A stretch of DNA of 64,000 bases from Luteimonas viscosa. GTDB lineage: Bacteria; Pseudomonadota; Gammaproteobacteria; Xanthomonadales; Xanthomonadaceae. Location of the stretch: the NCBI RefSeq assembly GCF_008244685.1, contig NZ_VTFT01000002.1, forward strand, positions 124,001 through 188,000. The letters run 5' to 3'. Shown one piece after another: positions 37,010-45,035 of the stretch (positions are counted from its first letter, which is position 1; every line of letters begins with the position of its first letter). The position numbers and the translations under genes were made by a program. The notes below the pieces were generated by a model, which was not told where the DNA came from, made no database searches, and saw only the letters and a list, made by a program, of their open reading frames with translations.

Positions 37010-38062
37010 TCAAAGCCCCAGCATGCCGCGCAGCGCCTTCGGGTCGGCGCCGCCATCGGCAAAGTCGTCGAAGGCGCGTTCGGTCACGCGGATCAGGTGC
37101 TCGCGCACGAAGGCCGCGCCCTCGCGCGCGCCGTCCTCCGGGTGCTTCAGGCAGCACTCCCACTCCACGACCGCCCAGCCCGGGAAATCGTACTGGGCCA
37201 GCTTCGAGAAGATCGCCTTGAAGTCGACCTGCCCGTCTCCGAGCGAGCGGAACCGGCCCGGGCGGTCGATCCAGCCCTGGTAACCGCCATAGACGCCGCT
37301 GCGCGCGTCGGCGCGGTACTCGGCGTCCTTGGCGTGGAACATGCCGATGCGCGCGTGGTAGCGGTCGATGAAGCCCAGGTAGTCCATCTGCTGCAGCAGC
37401 AGGTGGCTGGGGTCGTAGAGGATCTTGGCGCGCGGATGGTGGTCGACCGCGTCCAGGAACCGCTCGAAGGTCGCGCCGTCGTGCAGGTCCTCGCCCGGAT
37501 GGATCTCGTAGCACAGGTCCACCCCGCAGTCGTCGAAGGCGTCGAGGATCGGGCGCCAGCGGCGGCCGAGTTCGGCGAAGGCCTCGTCGACCAGGCCGGA
37601 CGGACGCTGCGGCCAGGGATAGAAGTACGGCCAGGCCAGTGCGCCGGAGAAGGTGGCGTGCGCGGTGAGGCCCAGGCGCTGGCTGGCCTGCGCCGCCAGC
37701 TTCAGCTGTTCCACCGCCCAGGCCTGCCGCGCGGCCGGGTTGCCGCGCCGGTCTTCCGGGGCGAAGCCGTCGAACAGCGCGTCATAGGCCGGGTGCACGG
37801 CCACCAGCTGGCCCTGCAGGTGGGTGGACAGTTCGGTGATCCGGATCCCGTGGCCGGCCAGCATGCCGGCGAGGTCGTCGCAGTAGACCTGGCTCTCCGC
37901 GGCCCGGGCGAGATCGAAGATGTGCGGCGCGCTGGTCGGCACCTGCACGCCGCGATAGCCCAGTCCGGCGGCCCATTGGGCCAGGGTGTCCAGGCGGTCG
38001 AACGGAGGCTCGCCGCCGATGAACTGGGCCAGGAACAGCGCCGGGCCCTGCAGTGTCCGCAT
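37010..38062 (-). CDS. Cytoplasmic TIM-barrel sugar isomerase/epimerase
   Basis: A 350-aa xylose-isomerase-like barrel without a signal peptide. Likely metal ligands are in CYEIHPGEDLHDG, ILYDPSHLLLQQMDY, GMFHAKDAEYR and AVVEWECCLKHPEDGA. This arrangement matches IolE/IolI-like keto-sugar isomerases. It is the first gene of the leftward operon; its start lies 14 bases from the LacI-type palindrome at 38077-38090, so a bound repressor would sit on the translation start region and promoter. It probably works with the downstream Gfo/Idh enzyme. Confidence 0.85.
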   Translation of the reverse strand: MRTLQGPALFLAQFIGGEPPFDRLDTLAQWAAGLGYRGVQVPTSAPHIFDLARAAESQVYCDDLAGMLAGHGIRITELSTHLQGQLVAVHPAYDALFDGFAPEDRRGNPAARQAWAVEQLKLAAQASQRLGLTAHATFSGALAWPYFYPWPQRPSGLVDEAFAELGRRWRPILDAFDDCGVDLCYEIHPGEDLHDGATFERFLDAVDHHPRAKILYDPSHLLLQQMDYLGFIDRYHARIGMFHAKDAEYRADARSGVYGGYQGWIDRPGRFRSLGDGQVDFKAIFSKLAQYDFPGWAVVEWECCLKHPEDGAREGAAFVREHLIRVTERAFDDFADGGADPKALRGMLGL

Positions 38063-38074
38063 GCCGAATGACCT

Positions 38075-38095
38075 GATGCAATCGATTGCATCCGA
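38075..38095. promoter_or_regulatory. LacI-type operator between the TIM-barrel and regulator genes
   Basis: The 18-bp perfect palindrome GATGCAATCGATTGCATC (38075-38092). Its core and right flank (19 bases, 38077-38095) are identical to 26123-26141. It lies between divergent genes, so it can control both the leftward operon and the regulator itself. Confidence 0.8.
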
Positions 38096-38159
38096 TCCTA
38101 GCATGCGATGATCGGGGCACGCGTTGTGCACTGCATCGCGCGCATCCGGGGACGGGGAC

Positions 38160-39173
38160 ATGGCCACCATCTACGACATCGCCAGGCACGTGGGCGTCTC
38201 GGCGGGCACCGTGTCCCGCGCGCTCTCGCGGCCCGAAAAGGTCCTGCCGGACACGCGAAGGCGCATCGAGCAGGCCGCCGCCGCGCTGGGCTATGTCCCC
38301 AACGCGTCGGCCCGGACGCTCAAGACCCAGCGCAGCGGCAAGATCCTGATCACGGTCCCGGACATCGGCAACCCGTTCTTCGCGCAGATCCTCAAGGGTG
38401 CGGAGGAGGCCGCGCAGGCGGCCGGCTACGCGGTCCTGCTCGGCGATACCGAACACCAGGCGGAGCGCGAGGAGCGCTACGCGCAGATGCTGCCGCGCAA
38501 CCAGGCCGACGGCATGATCGTCCTCGGCCACCGGCTGCCGCCGACCGCACGGGAGATCGTCCGGCAGCTCGGCGCGAAGGCGCCGGTGGTCAACGGATGC
38601 GAGTTCGAACCGACGCTGGGGATTCCCAGCGTCCACATCGACAACGCGGCCGCGGCGCGCACGGCGATGGAGCACCTGTATGCGCTGGGGCACGCGCGGG
38701 TCGCCGTGGTGGGTGGCCCTCCCGACAACCCGCTGCACCGGCAGCGCCTGGAAGGAGCCATGGCCGCGGCCAGGGCGCACGGCCGCCTGGACCTGCTGAC
38801 GACGGTCCCCGGCGACTTCTCGGTGGAGTCCGGCCACGCGGCTGCGACGAAGTTCCTGGCCCAGGCGCCTGCGCCCACCGCCGCGTTCTGTTTCAGCGAC
38901 CAGATGGCGTTGGGCGTGCTCGCGGCGTGCCGGGACCTGGACGTCCGCGTGCCGCAGGATTTTTCCGTGGTCGGTTTCGACGACCTGGCGTCCTCGCGCT
39001 ACCTGAGCCCGCCGCTGACCACGATCAGCCAGCCCATGCGGGAGATCGGCGTCCGCGCGGCCAGGCTCCTGCTGGCCATCATCGAGGGGGTGGAGGTGCC
39101 GCACCAGCAGACCCTGGACTTCCGCCTGATGCTGCGTGGGTCCACCGCCGCGCCGCCACGTGGGCGCGTCTGA
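38160..39173 (+). CDS. LacI-family transcriptional regulator
   Basis: A 337-aa regulator: N-terminal HTH ATIYDIARHVGVSAGTVSRALSRPEKV with hinge helix NASARTLKTQRSGKI, then a periplasmic-binding-like domain (ITVPDIGNPFFAQILKGAEEAAQAAGY, VDG-like ADGMIVLGH, PAFCFSDQMALGVL, VVGFDDLASSRYLSPPLTTISQP). The start ATG at 38160 has GGGGACGGGG upstream. It is divergent from the TIM-barrel operon and most likely represses both glycoside operons by binding the two identical palindromes, with a sugar or keto-sugar as inducer. Confidence 0.92.
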   Translation: MATIYDIARHVGVSAGTVSRALSRPEKVLPDTRRRIEQAAAALGYVPNASARTLKTQRSGKILITVPDIGNPFFAQILKGAEEAAQAAGYAVLLGDTEHQAEREERYAQMLPRNQADGMIVLGHRLPPTAREIVRQLGAKAPVVNGCEFEPTLGIPSVHIDNAAAARTAMEHLYALGHARVAVVGGPPDNPLHRQRLEGAMAAARAHGRLDLLTTVPGDFSVESGHAAATKFLAQAPAPTAAFCFSDQMALGVLAACRDLDVRVPQDFSVVGFDDLASSRYLSPPLTTISQPMREIGVRAARLLLAIIEGVEVPHQQTLDFRLMLRGSTAAPPRGRV

Positions 39174-39221
39174 CGCAGGGTGAGGGTGCGAGGGTGGCCG
39201 CGAGGCGCGGGCGGAGCCCCT

Positions 39222-39823
39222 CAGAATTTTGCTTCTTCTCCCATTCGAGGGAGTTCAGCTGGGTTGCAAGCGATCTGGATCAGGCCTGCGGCGGGGAGTC
39301 GTCCCGGGCCGGGGGTTACTCTTCGGCTCGGTCAGTCCGCTCCGCGGTCCGGCCCGGCGCAGCGCGCCGGGCGTTCGCACGGCCGCGCGGCAGTGCCGCG
39401 CAGACGTCCGTGCTCACCCATGGCTGACTCGCCGCCGCAGCGCATCCATGCGCTGCTCTCCGCAACCCCCGCCCCGGAACGACCATCGGCCAGTCACTGG
39501 CGTGGTTTCGAAAAATGCGCGCCATCGAGCCATCGCAGCATCAGTCGCAGTGAGCCGCGTCCTGGCGGCTGGGGATCGCGACAAGCAAAACATGGATGTT
39601 TTGCGCGCGAGTCAGGGCAGGGAGAGCGTGGATGGCTTGCGCGGCATGCCGCGCATCCACGCGAGCGCCCGGCGCGCTGTGCCGGGCCGGACCGCGCAGC
39701 GGCCCTGACCGAGCGAAAAGCGATCCCCGGGCGACAGGGCGTGGCGTCAGTCCGAAGCCCGGACGTGGCGCTTCTTCCCTATTGCATCCAGCTCCCCTCG
39801 GTTGGGAGAAGAACCAGAATTTT
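39222..39823. repeat. About 600-bp imperfect foldback (inverted) element
   Basis: The two halves are reverse complements with many small differences. A GAATTTTGCTTCTTCTCCC block (39224-39242) faces GGGAGAAGAACCAGAATTTT (39804-39823). A block of nearly 50 bp starting CTCGGTCAG (39327-39373) faces one ending CTGACCGAG (39666-39713). The inner parts also pair. A perfect small hairpin GCAAAACAT-GG-ATGTTTTGC lies at 39585-39604. It fills most of the 799-bp gap between the LacI-type gene and fumarase. Open frames across it are Arg/Pro/Ser-rich and not family-like, so I treat it as noncoding. Confidence 0.75.
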
Positions 39824-39972
39824 CCCGCAGCGCGGGGGCGAGCAGCGGGCGCGCCCGATGCCGTGCCCTTCCGGCCGGCGGAAAAAATTGATGCGCCCTT
39901 GAACCCGCAGGAACGGGGCGAGCGCGCTCCGGGCAGCTAAAATGGGCGTTCCCGCAAGCCGCCGAGCCAGCC

Positions 39973-41508
39973 GTGACCCTCGCTTCTACCAGCACGATCA
40001 AGCAGGACGACCTGATCCAGTCGATCGCCGACGCCCTCCAGTACATCAGCTACTACCACCCGGTCGACTACATCCGGAACCTCGCCGCCGCGTACGAGCG
40101 CGAGGAGTCGCCCGCGGCCAAGGACGCGATGGCGCAGATCCTGATCAACTCGCGCATGTGCGCCGAAGGGCACCGACCGATCTGCCAGGACACCGGCATC
40201 GTCACAGTGTTCCTCGAAGTCGGCATGGACGTGCGCTGGCAAGGTTTCACCGGCTCGCTCGAGGACGCCGTCAACGAGGGCGTGCGCCGTGCCTACAACC
40301 ACCCTGACAACAAGCTGCGCGCCTCGGTGCTGGCCGATCCGGCCGGCAGGCGCCAGAACACGAAGGACAATACGCCGGCCGTGGTCAACATGAAGATCGT
40401 CCCCGGCAACACCGTCGACGTGATCGTCGCGGCCAAGGGCGGCGGTTCCGAGGCGAAGTCGAAGTTCGCGATGCTCAACCCGTCCGACTCGATCGTCGAC
40501 TGGGTACTGAGGACGGTGCCGACCATGGGCGCGGGCTGGTGTCCGCCGGGCATGCTCGGCATCGGCATCGGCGGCACCGCCGAGAAGGCGATGCTGCTGG
40601 CCAAGGAAGCGCTGATGGAGCCGATCGACATCCAGGACCTGATCGCGCGCGGCCCGTCCAGCCGCGCCGAGGAACTGCGCCTGGAGCTGTACGAGAAGGT
40701 CAACGCGCTGGGCATCGGCGCCCAGGGCCTGGGCGGCCTGACCACGGTGCTGGACATCAAGGTCAGGGACTACCCGACCCACGCGGCCAACCTCCCGGTG
40801 GCGATGATCCCGAACTGCGCGGCCACGCGCCATGCGCACTTCACCCTCGACGGCAGTGGCCCGGTCGCGCTCGACCCGCCCTCGCTGGAGGACTGGCCGA
40901 AGCTGACCTACAACCCGCAGAACGCGCGCCGGGTGAACCTCGACACCATCACCCGTGAGGAGATCGCCACCTTGAAACCCGGCGAGGTGCTGCTGCTCAA
41001 CGGGAAAATGCTCACCGGCCGCGACGCCGCCCACAAGCGCATGGTCGACATGCTCGACCGGGGCGAACCGCTGCCGGTCGACCTCAAGGGCCGCTTCATC
41101 TATTACGTCGGCCCGGTCGATCCGGTGCAGGGCGAAGTCGTCGGCCCGGCCGGCCCGACCACGGCCACGCGCATGGACAAGTTCACCGAGCAGGTCCTGG
41201 CCCAGACCGGCCTGCTGGGCATGATCGGCAAGGCAGAACGTGGCCCCGCGGCGCTGGAGGCGATCAGGAAGCACCGCTCGGTGTACCTGATGGCGGTCGG
41301 CGGCTCGGCCTATCTGGTGTCGAAGGCGATCCGCGCGGCGCGGGTGGTCGCGTTCGAGGACCTGGGCATGGAGGCGGTCTACGAGTTCGAGGTGCGCGAC
41401 ATGCCGGTGACGGTAGCGGTCGATTCGAACGGCACGTCGGTGCACGTCACCGGGCCGCGGGAATGGCAGGCCAGGATCGGGAGGATCCCGGTGGTCGAGA
41501 TCGCCTGA
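39973..41508 (+). CDS. Class I (iron-sulfur) fumarate hydratase
   Basis: A 511-aa fumarase of the FumA/FumB type, catalysing fumarate to malate in the TCA cycle. The N-terminal alpha domain has the cluster Cys residues in PICQDTG (Cys71), GAGWCPPGMLGIGIGG and MIPNCAATRHAHF; the C-terminal beta domain has GEVLLLNGKMLTGRDAAHKRM and AVGGSAYLVSKAI. The start is GTG at 39973, without a clear ribosome site. It is monocistronic, between the foldback element and another repeat block. Confidence 0.93.
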   Translation: MTLASTSTIKQDDLIQSIADALQYISYYHPVDYIRNLAAAYEREESPAAKDAMAQILINSRMCAEGHRPICQDTGIVTVFLEVGMDVRWQGFTGSLEDAVNEGVRRAYNHPDNKLRASVLADPAGRRQNTKDNTPAVVNMKIVPGNTVDVIVAAKGGGSEAKSKFAMLNPSDSIVDWVLRTVPTMGAGWCPPGMLGIGIGGTAEKAMLLAKEALMEPIDIQDLIARGPSSRAEELRLELYEKVNALGIGAQGLGGLTTVLDIKVRDYPTHAANLPVAMIPNCAATRHAHFTLDGSGPVALDPPSLEDWPKLTYNPQNARRVNLDTITREEIATLKPGEVLLLNGKMLTGRDAAHKRMVDMLDRGEPLPVDLKGRFIYYVGPVDPVQGEVVGPAGPTTATRMDKFTEQVLAQTGLLGMIGKAERGPAALEAIRKHRSVYLMAVGGSAYLVSKAIRAARVVAFEDLGMEAVYEFEVRDMPVTVAVDSNGTSVHVTGPREWQARIGRIPVVEIA

Positions 41509-41528
41509 GCATCGCGCGGCCGGTAGGT

Positions 41529-41713
41529 GGATTTCTTCCTTCGATCGAAATGACAGGTGTCCTGCAGAACGACCGAATAGGGCCCGTCGCTCCAACTGGA
41601 AGAAAATGCCTGTCGTTCCGACTGAGAAGGGCTGTCATTTCAACTGGTAAGGGCTGTCATTTCGACTGCAAAAAGGCCTGTCATTCCGAACTCGCGCAGC
41701 GGGTGAGGAATCC
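41529..41713. repeat. Repeat block with four tandem TGTCATTTC-type units
   Basis: An outer half-copy (GGATTTCTTCCTTCGATCGA, 41529 on) faces four units of 22-37 bases starting CCTGTCGTTCC (41609), GCTGTCATTTCAACTGG (41631), GCTGTCATTTCGACTGC (41653) and CCTGTCATTCCGAACTCGC (41677). It belongs to the same family as the blocks at 4629, 34408 and 60959. It occupies most of the 346-bp gap between fumarase and the glutathione transferase gene. Confidence 0.75.
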
Positions 41714-41854
41714 CGCACTGCGCACTTTCCTGGCGCGGGGGCAATCGCAGGCTGGCCGCGTCCGGCCGGCGCGCCGGAACGCACGGGAATCGCCCGGTGT
41801 TCGACGACGCAGGCGCAGGCGATAATCGCGGCATCCCCGATGCGCGTGAAGTCC

Positions 41855-42490
41855 ATGTCGATCGTCCTCTACGGTTCTCCCAGCACCGCGTCCCTCGTCG
41901 TCCACTGGTTGCTGATCGAGCTCGGCGTCGAACACGAACTGCGCATGCTCGACTTCGACCGGCGCGAGCAGAAGTCGCCGGACTATCTCGCGATCAATCC
42001 GCAGGGGCGGGTGCCCGCGCTGATGATGGACGGGCAGGTGCTGACCGAGTCGGCGGCGATCGTCATGCAGCTCGCCGACCTCCATCCGCAGGCCGGGCTG
42101 GCGCCGGGCGTCGGCGCGCCCGCGCGGGGCGACTACTACCGCTGGATGCTGTTCTGCGCCTACACGCTGATGCCGGCCTACCGCGACTGGTTCTATCCGG
42201 ACGAGCCTGCCGGCCCGCAGAACGCGGAACGCGTGCGCGCATCGGCGCGCGCGGTACTGGAGGAGGCCTGGCAGCAGCTGGCCGACCACCTCGCCGCGGG
42301 CGGTCCGTACCTGCTCGGCGAGCGGCGCAGCGCCGCCGACTTCCTGCTGACCATGCTGATGCGCTGGTCGCGCAACATGCCGCGTCCCAGCGACGACTGG
42401 GCGCCGCTCGCCGTGCACGCGGCGCGGATGAAGGCATTGCCGTCCTTCGCCGAGGTCTATCGCCGCGAAGGCATCACCGACTGGACGTGA
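41855..42490 (+). CDS. Glutathione S-transferase family protein
   Basis: A 211-aa two-domain protein: thioredoxin-like N-terminus (MSIVLYGSPSTASLVVHWLL, with NPQGRVPALMMDGQVLTESAAI holding the cis-Pro and the ES glutathione-binding pair) and an all-helical C-terminus (SAADFLLTMLMRWSRNM). It would conjugate or reduce using glutathione in the cytoplasm; substrate unknown. An in-frame ATG at 41840 would add five residues. Confidence 0.85.
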   Translation: MSIVLYGSPSTASLVVHWLLIELGVEHELRMLDFDRREQKSPDYLAINPQGRVPALMMDGQVLTESAAIVMQLADLHPQAGLAPGVGAPARGDYYRWMLFCAYTLMPAYRDWFYPDEPAGPQNAERVRASARAVLEEAWQQLADHLAAGGPYLLGERRSAADFLLTMLMRWSRNMPRPSDDWAPLAVHAARMKALPSFAEVYRREGITDWT

Positions 42491-42500
42491 TGCCGCCGGG

Positions 42501-43766
42501 TCAGATCTGCGATCGGATCGGCCGCATCACGGTTTCGATGAACCTGTCCCGGAGCGGCCGGCGCGACCACATCGCGTAGTCGTACTGCTTCGCCTGCTCC
42601 AGGTCGCGCTCGAACACCGCGGTCATCTTCGCCGCGAAACCGCGGTCGTAGACGTTGAGGCTGGCCTCGTCGTTGAGCCGGAACGAACGCATGTCGAAGT
42701 TGGTCGAGCCCACAGAGACCAGCTCGCCGTCCACCACCAGCAGCTTCACGTGGGTCATGGTGGGGCGGTACTCGTGGATCTCGACGCCGCCTTGCAGCAG
42801 GGGCCCCCACGAAGCCTTCGACGAGAACCGCACCGTTTCCGAATCGATGTGCTCGCCCGGCAGCAGCACGCGCACGCGCACGCCGCGCCCACGCGCGGCC
42901 AGCAGCGCATCGCTGATGAGTTCGTCGGGCACGAAGTAGGCCGCGCACAGGTCGATGCTGATGGTCGCGGCGGCGATGGCGGTGAGATACATCAGGTGCA
43001 TGCTCTCGCTGCCGCCTGCCGGCGAGGCGATGAACAGGTGCGCGTCCATGTCGCCGGCGCGCTCGAGTTCGGGGAAATAGCCCTCACCGTTGAGCAGTTC
43101 GCCGGTGGTCTTGATCCAGTTGTCGTTGAAGGCCGCCTGCAGCTGCGCCACCACCGGCCCTTCGATCCGGAAGTGGGTCTCGCGCCAGTGGTCGGGATCC
43201 TGCGCGTGGCCGGTCCACTGGTCGGCGATGCCGACGCCGCCGGTGAAGCCGATGCGGCCGTCGACCACCAGCAGCTTGCGGTGGGTGCGGTTGTTCAGGC
43301 GCCGCAGGTTGTACCAGCGCAGCGGCCGGTAGCGCTCGACCCGCACACCGGCGTCCTCGATCAGCGCCAGCAGTTCTGCGTCCATCTTGACGCTGCCGGC
43401 CCAGTCGAGCATCAGGTGCACCGTCACGCCCCGGCGCGCGCTCGCCGCCAGGGCATGCGCGACCTGCCTGCCGATCTCGCCCGACCAGTAGATGTAGGTC
43501 TCCATGGTGACGGTGTGGCGCGCGCCGGCGATCGCCGCGAGCATCGCCGGGAAGATCTCGTCGCCGTTCTGGAAATCCTCGACGAGGTTGCCCGGGAGTA
43601 CCGTCGGGCCGAGCAGCACGGACATCTCGCGCCGGAACTGCGGATCCGACACAGCGTGGCGGTGCTCGACCTTCTTCTCGATCTTCTTCTCGGGCCTGGC
43701 GAAGTTCAGAGCCAGGAACACCGCCAGGATGGTCAGCACGATCGTCGACACGATGGTCCAGGTCAT
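42501..43766 (-). CDS. Cardiolipin synthase (phospholipase D family)
   Basis: A 421-aa membrane enzyme: one N-terminal membrane segment (about 5-21), then two PLD domains with HKD motifs HRKLLVVDGRIGFTGG (His162) and HVKLLVVDGELVSVGSTNFD in the second half. It condenses phospholipid head groups to form cardiolipin at the inner membrane. It faces phospholipase A1 and a mechanosensitive channel on the same strand, a local envelope-lipid group. Confidence 0.9.
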   Translation of the reverse strand: MTWTIVSTIVLTILAVFLALNFARPEKKIEKKVEHRHAVSDPQFRREMSVLLGPTVLPGNLVEDFQNGDEIFPAMLAAIAGARHTVTMETYIYWSGEIGRQVAHALAASARRGVTVHLMLDWAGSVKMDAELLALIEDAGVRVERYRPLRWYNLRRLNNRTHRKLLVVDGRIGFTGGVGIADQWTGHAQDPDHWRETHFRIEGPVVAQLQAAFNDNWIKTTGELLNGEGYFPELERAGDMDAHLFIASPAGGSESMHLMYLTAIAAATISIDLCAAYFVPDELISDALLAARGRGVRVRVLLPGEHIDSETVRFSSKASWGPLLQGGVEIHEYRPTMTHVKLLVVDGELVSVGSTNFDMRSFRLNDEASLNVYDRGFAAKMTAVFERDLEQAKQYDYAMWSRRPLRDRFIETVMRPIRSQI

Positions 43767-43883
43767 GCGGCGATGGCTCCGGCGGCGGGTCTGGGTGGCG
43801 CGGGCGGGTGGGACGCGCTGGCGCGGGCCGGCACTGTGCCGGCCGCCTCGCCATGGCGACGTGAAGGCGAAACGTCCGCTGGC

Positions 43884-45035
43884 TCAGTCGCCATGCGGCG
43901 CGAACCACTCCTGCAGGGAAACGCCCAGGCCGATGTAGGTGGCCTTGTGGTTGTAGTCGATCAGGCTCTCGCCGTAGCCATGGAACAGCTGCAGGCGGCC
44001 GCGCATCGGCAGCGAAGGATGGATCGGAAATCCCCAGTCGAACTGCACCGCGCCATGCGAGCGATCGCCGCCGCGCAGCGAATGCCGCGCCATCAGCGAG
44101 AACTCGTTGCGGCCGCGGACGTGGGTCAGGGTGACGTCGCCGCGGCCGATGTAATCCTCGATGCCTGGGTTGTCGTCGTCGCCGCCGTCGGAGACGCGGA
44201 TCCAGGGACGCAGCATCAGCGCCCAGTCGTCGCGGTCCAGGCCGATGTTGAACATGATCCGGTTCCAGCTGCGCGAGAGCGGGTCGCCGCGGCCGTTGGA
44301 CTGGTGGTTGATGCCCACCGCGGCCATGCGCCCCTTCCAGTCGCCGAGACTGTAGGCGTTGCGGAACACCAGCAGGATTTCCGGTTCGTAGTTGGTTTCG
44401 CGGAACGGCCGCGACTGCTCGCTGTTGTAGACCTGCCAGCGGGAGGACTGCGTGTAGCCCATCCAGACGTCGCCGTTGTCGCCGAACAGGTTCTCCACCG
44501 CCTTGGTCTTGAAGCTCAGCTGGAACTTGGTTTCGACCGAATCCTGTCCGATCGGGTCGGTCACGGTATTGTCCGGATTCGCCGAGGAGGGCGTGTCGTT
44601 GGTCCGCGAGGTCCAGAACGCCGGCATCAGGTACACCGGCTTGTAGACCCGGAAGTTGAACAGGCCCAGCTTGGAATCGCGGGCCAGCTCCCAGCGGCTG
44701 TCGAGCAGCGAGCCACGCCCGGCATTGGCCAGGGCCTGGCCGATCTCGTCGTCGTGGCGGAACAGGTCGTTCGCCTGCGGAGTGCGGGTGCCTGGCGCGG
44801 CCTGGTCAAGGGCTTCGGCTTCCAGCGCCTGGCGCGCGCGTGCCGCGGCAAGGTCCGCCTCGATCGGTCCGGCGGAATCGCGCCGGGCGAGCGCGTCGTA
44901 GCAGGCGAGCCGCGCGGCGTCGGTCTCGATGGCCAGGCAGGTCGCCAGCGATGGCTCCGTCGCCGGCTGCGCAAGCAGGGGTGCCGACGCGAGCGCCATC
45001 AGGGCCAGGGGAAGCGGAGTCTTGAACGTGCTCAT
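43884..45035 (-). CDS. pldA: Outer-membrane phospholipase A1
   Basis: A 383-aa protein with a signal peptide, a Cys-containing N-terminal region and a 12-strand PldA barrel. The active site is visible in GINHQSNGRGDPLSRSWNR (catalytic His and Ser), with Ca-binding residues around LRGGD/HPSLPM. QLFHGYGESLIDYNH is also diagnostic. It degrades misplaced phospholipid in the outer leaflet. The start overlaps the stop of the mechanosensitive channel gene by four bases (ATGA). Confidence 0.92.
   Translation of the reverse strand: MSTFKTPLPLALMALASAPLLAQPATEPSLATCLAIETDAARLACYDALARRDSAGPIEADLAAARARQALEAEALDQAAPGTRTPQANDLFRHDDEIGQALANAGRGSLLDSRWELARDSKLGLFNFRVYKPVYLMPAFWTSRTNDTPSSANPDNTVTDPIGQDSVETKFQLSFKTKAVENLFGDNGDVWMGYTQSSRWQVYNSEQSRPFRETNYEPEILLVFRNAYSLGDWKGRMAAVGINHQSNGRGDPLSRSWNRIMFNIGLDRDDWALMLRPWIRVSDGGDDDNPGIEDYIGRGDVTLTHVRGRNEFSLMARHSLRGGDRSHGAVQFDWGFPIHPSLPMRGRLQLFHGYGESLIDYNHKATYIGLGVSLQEWFAPHGD

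Noticed and set aside
39180..39902. A 240-codon open frame across the gap after the LacI-type gene
   Set aside because: Its translation is Arg/Pro/Ser-rich without any domain, and it runs through both arms of the foldback repeat; open frames on both strands there are explained by the GC-rich palindrome.
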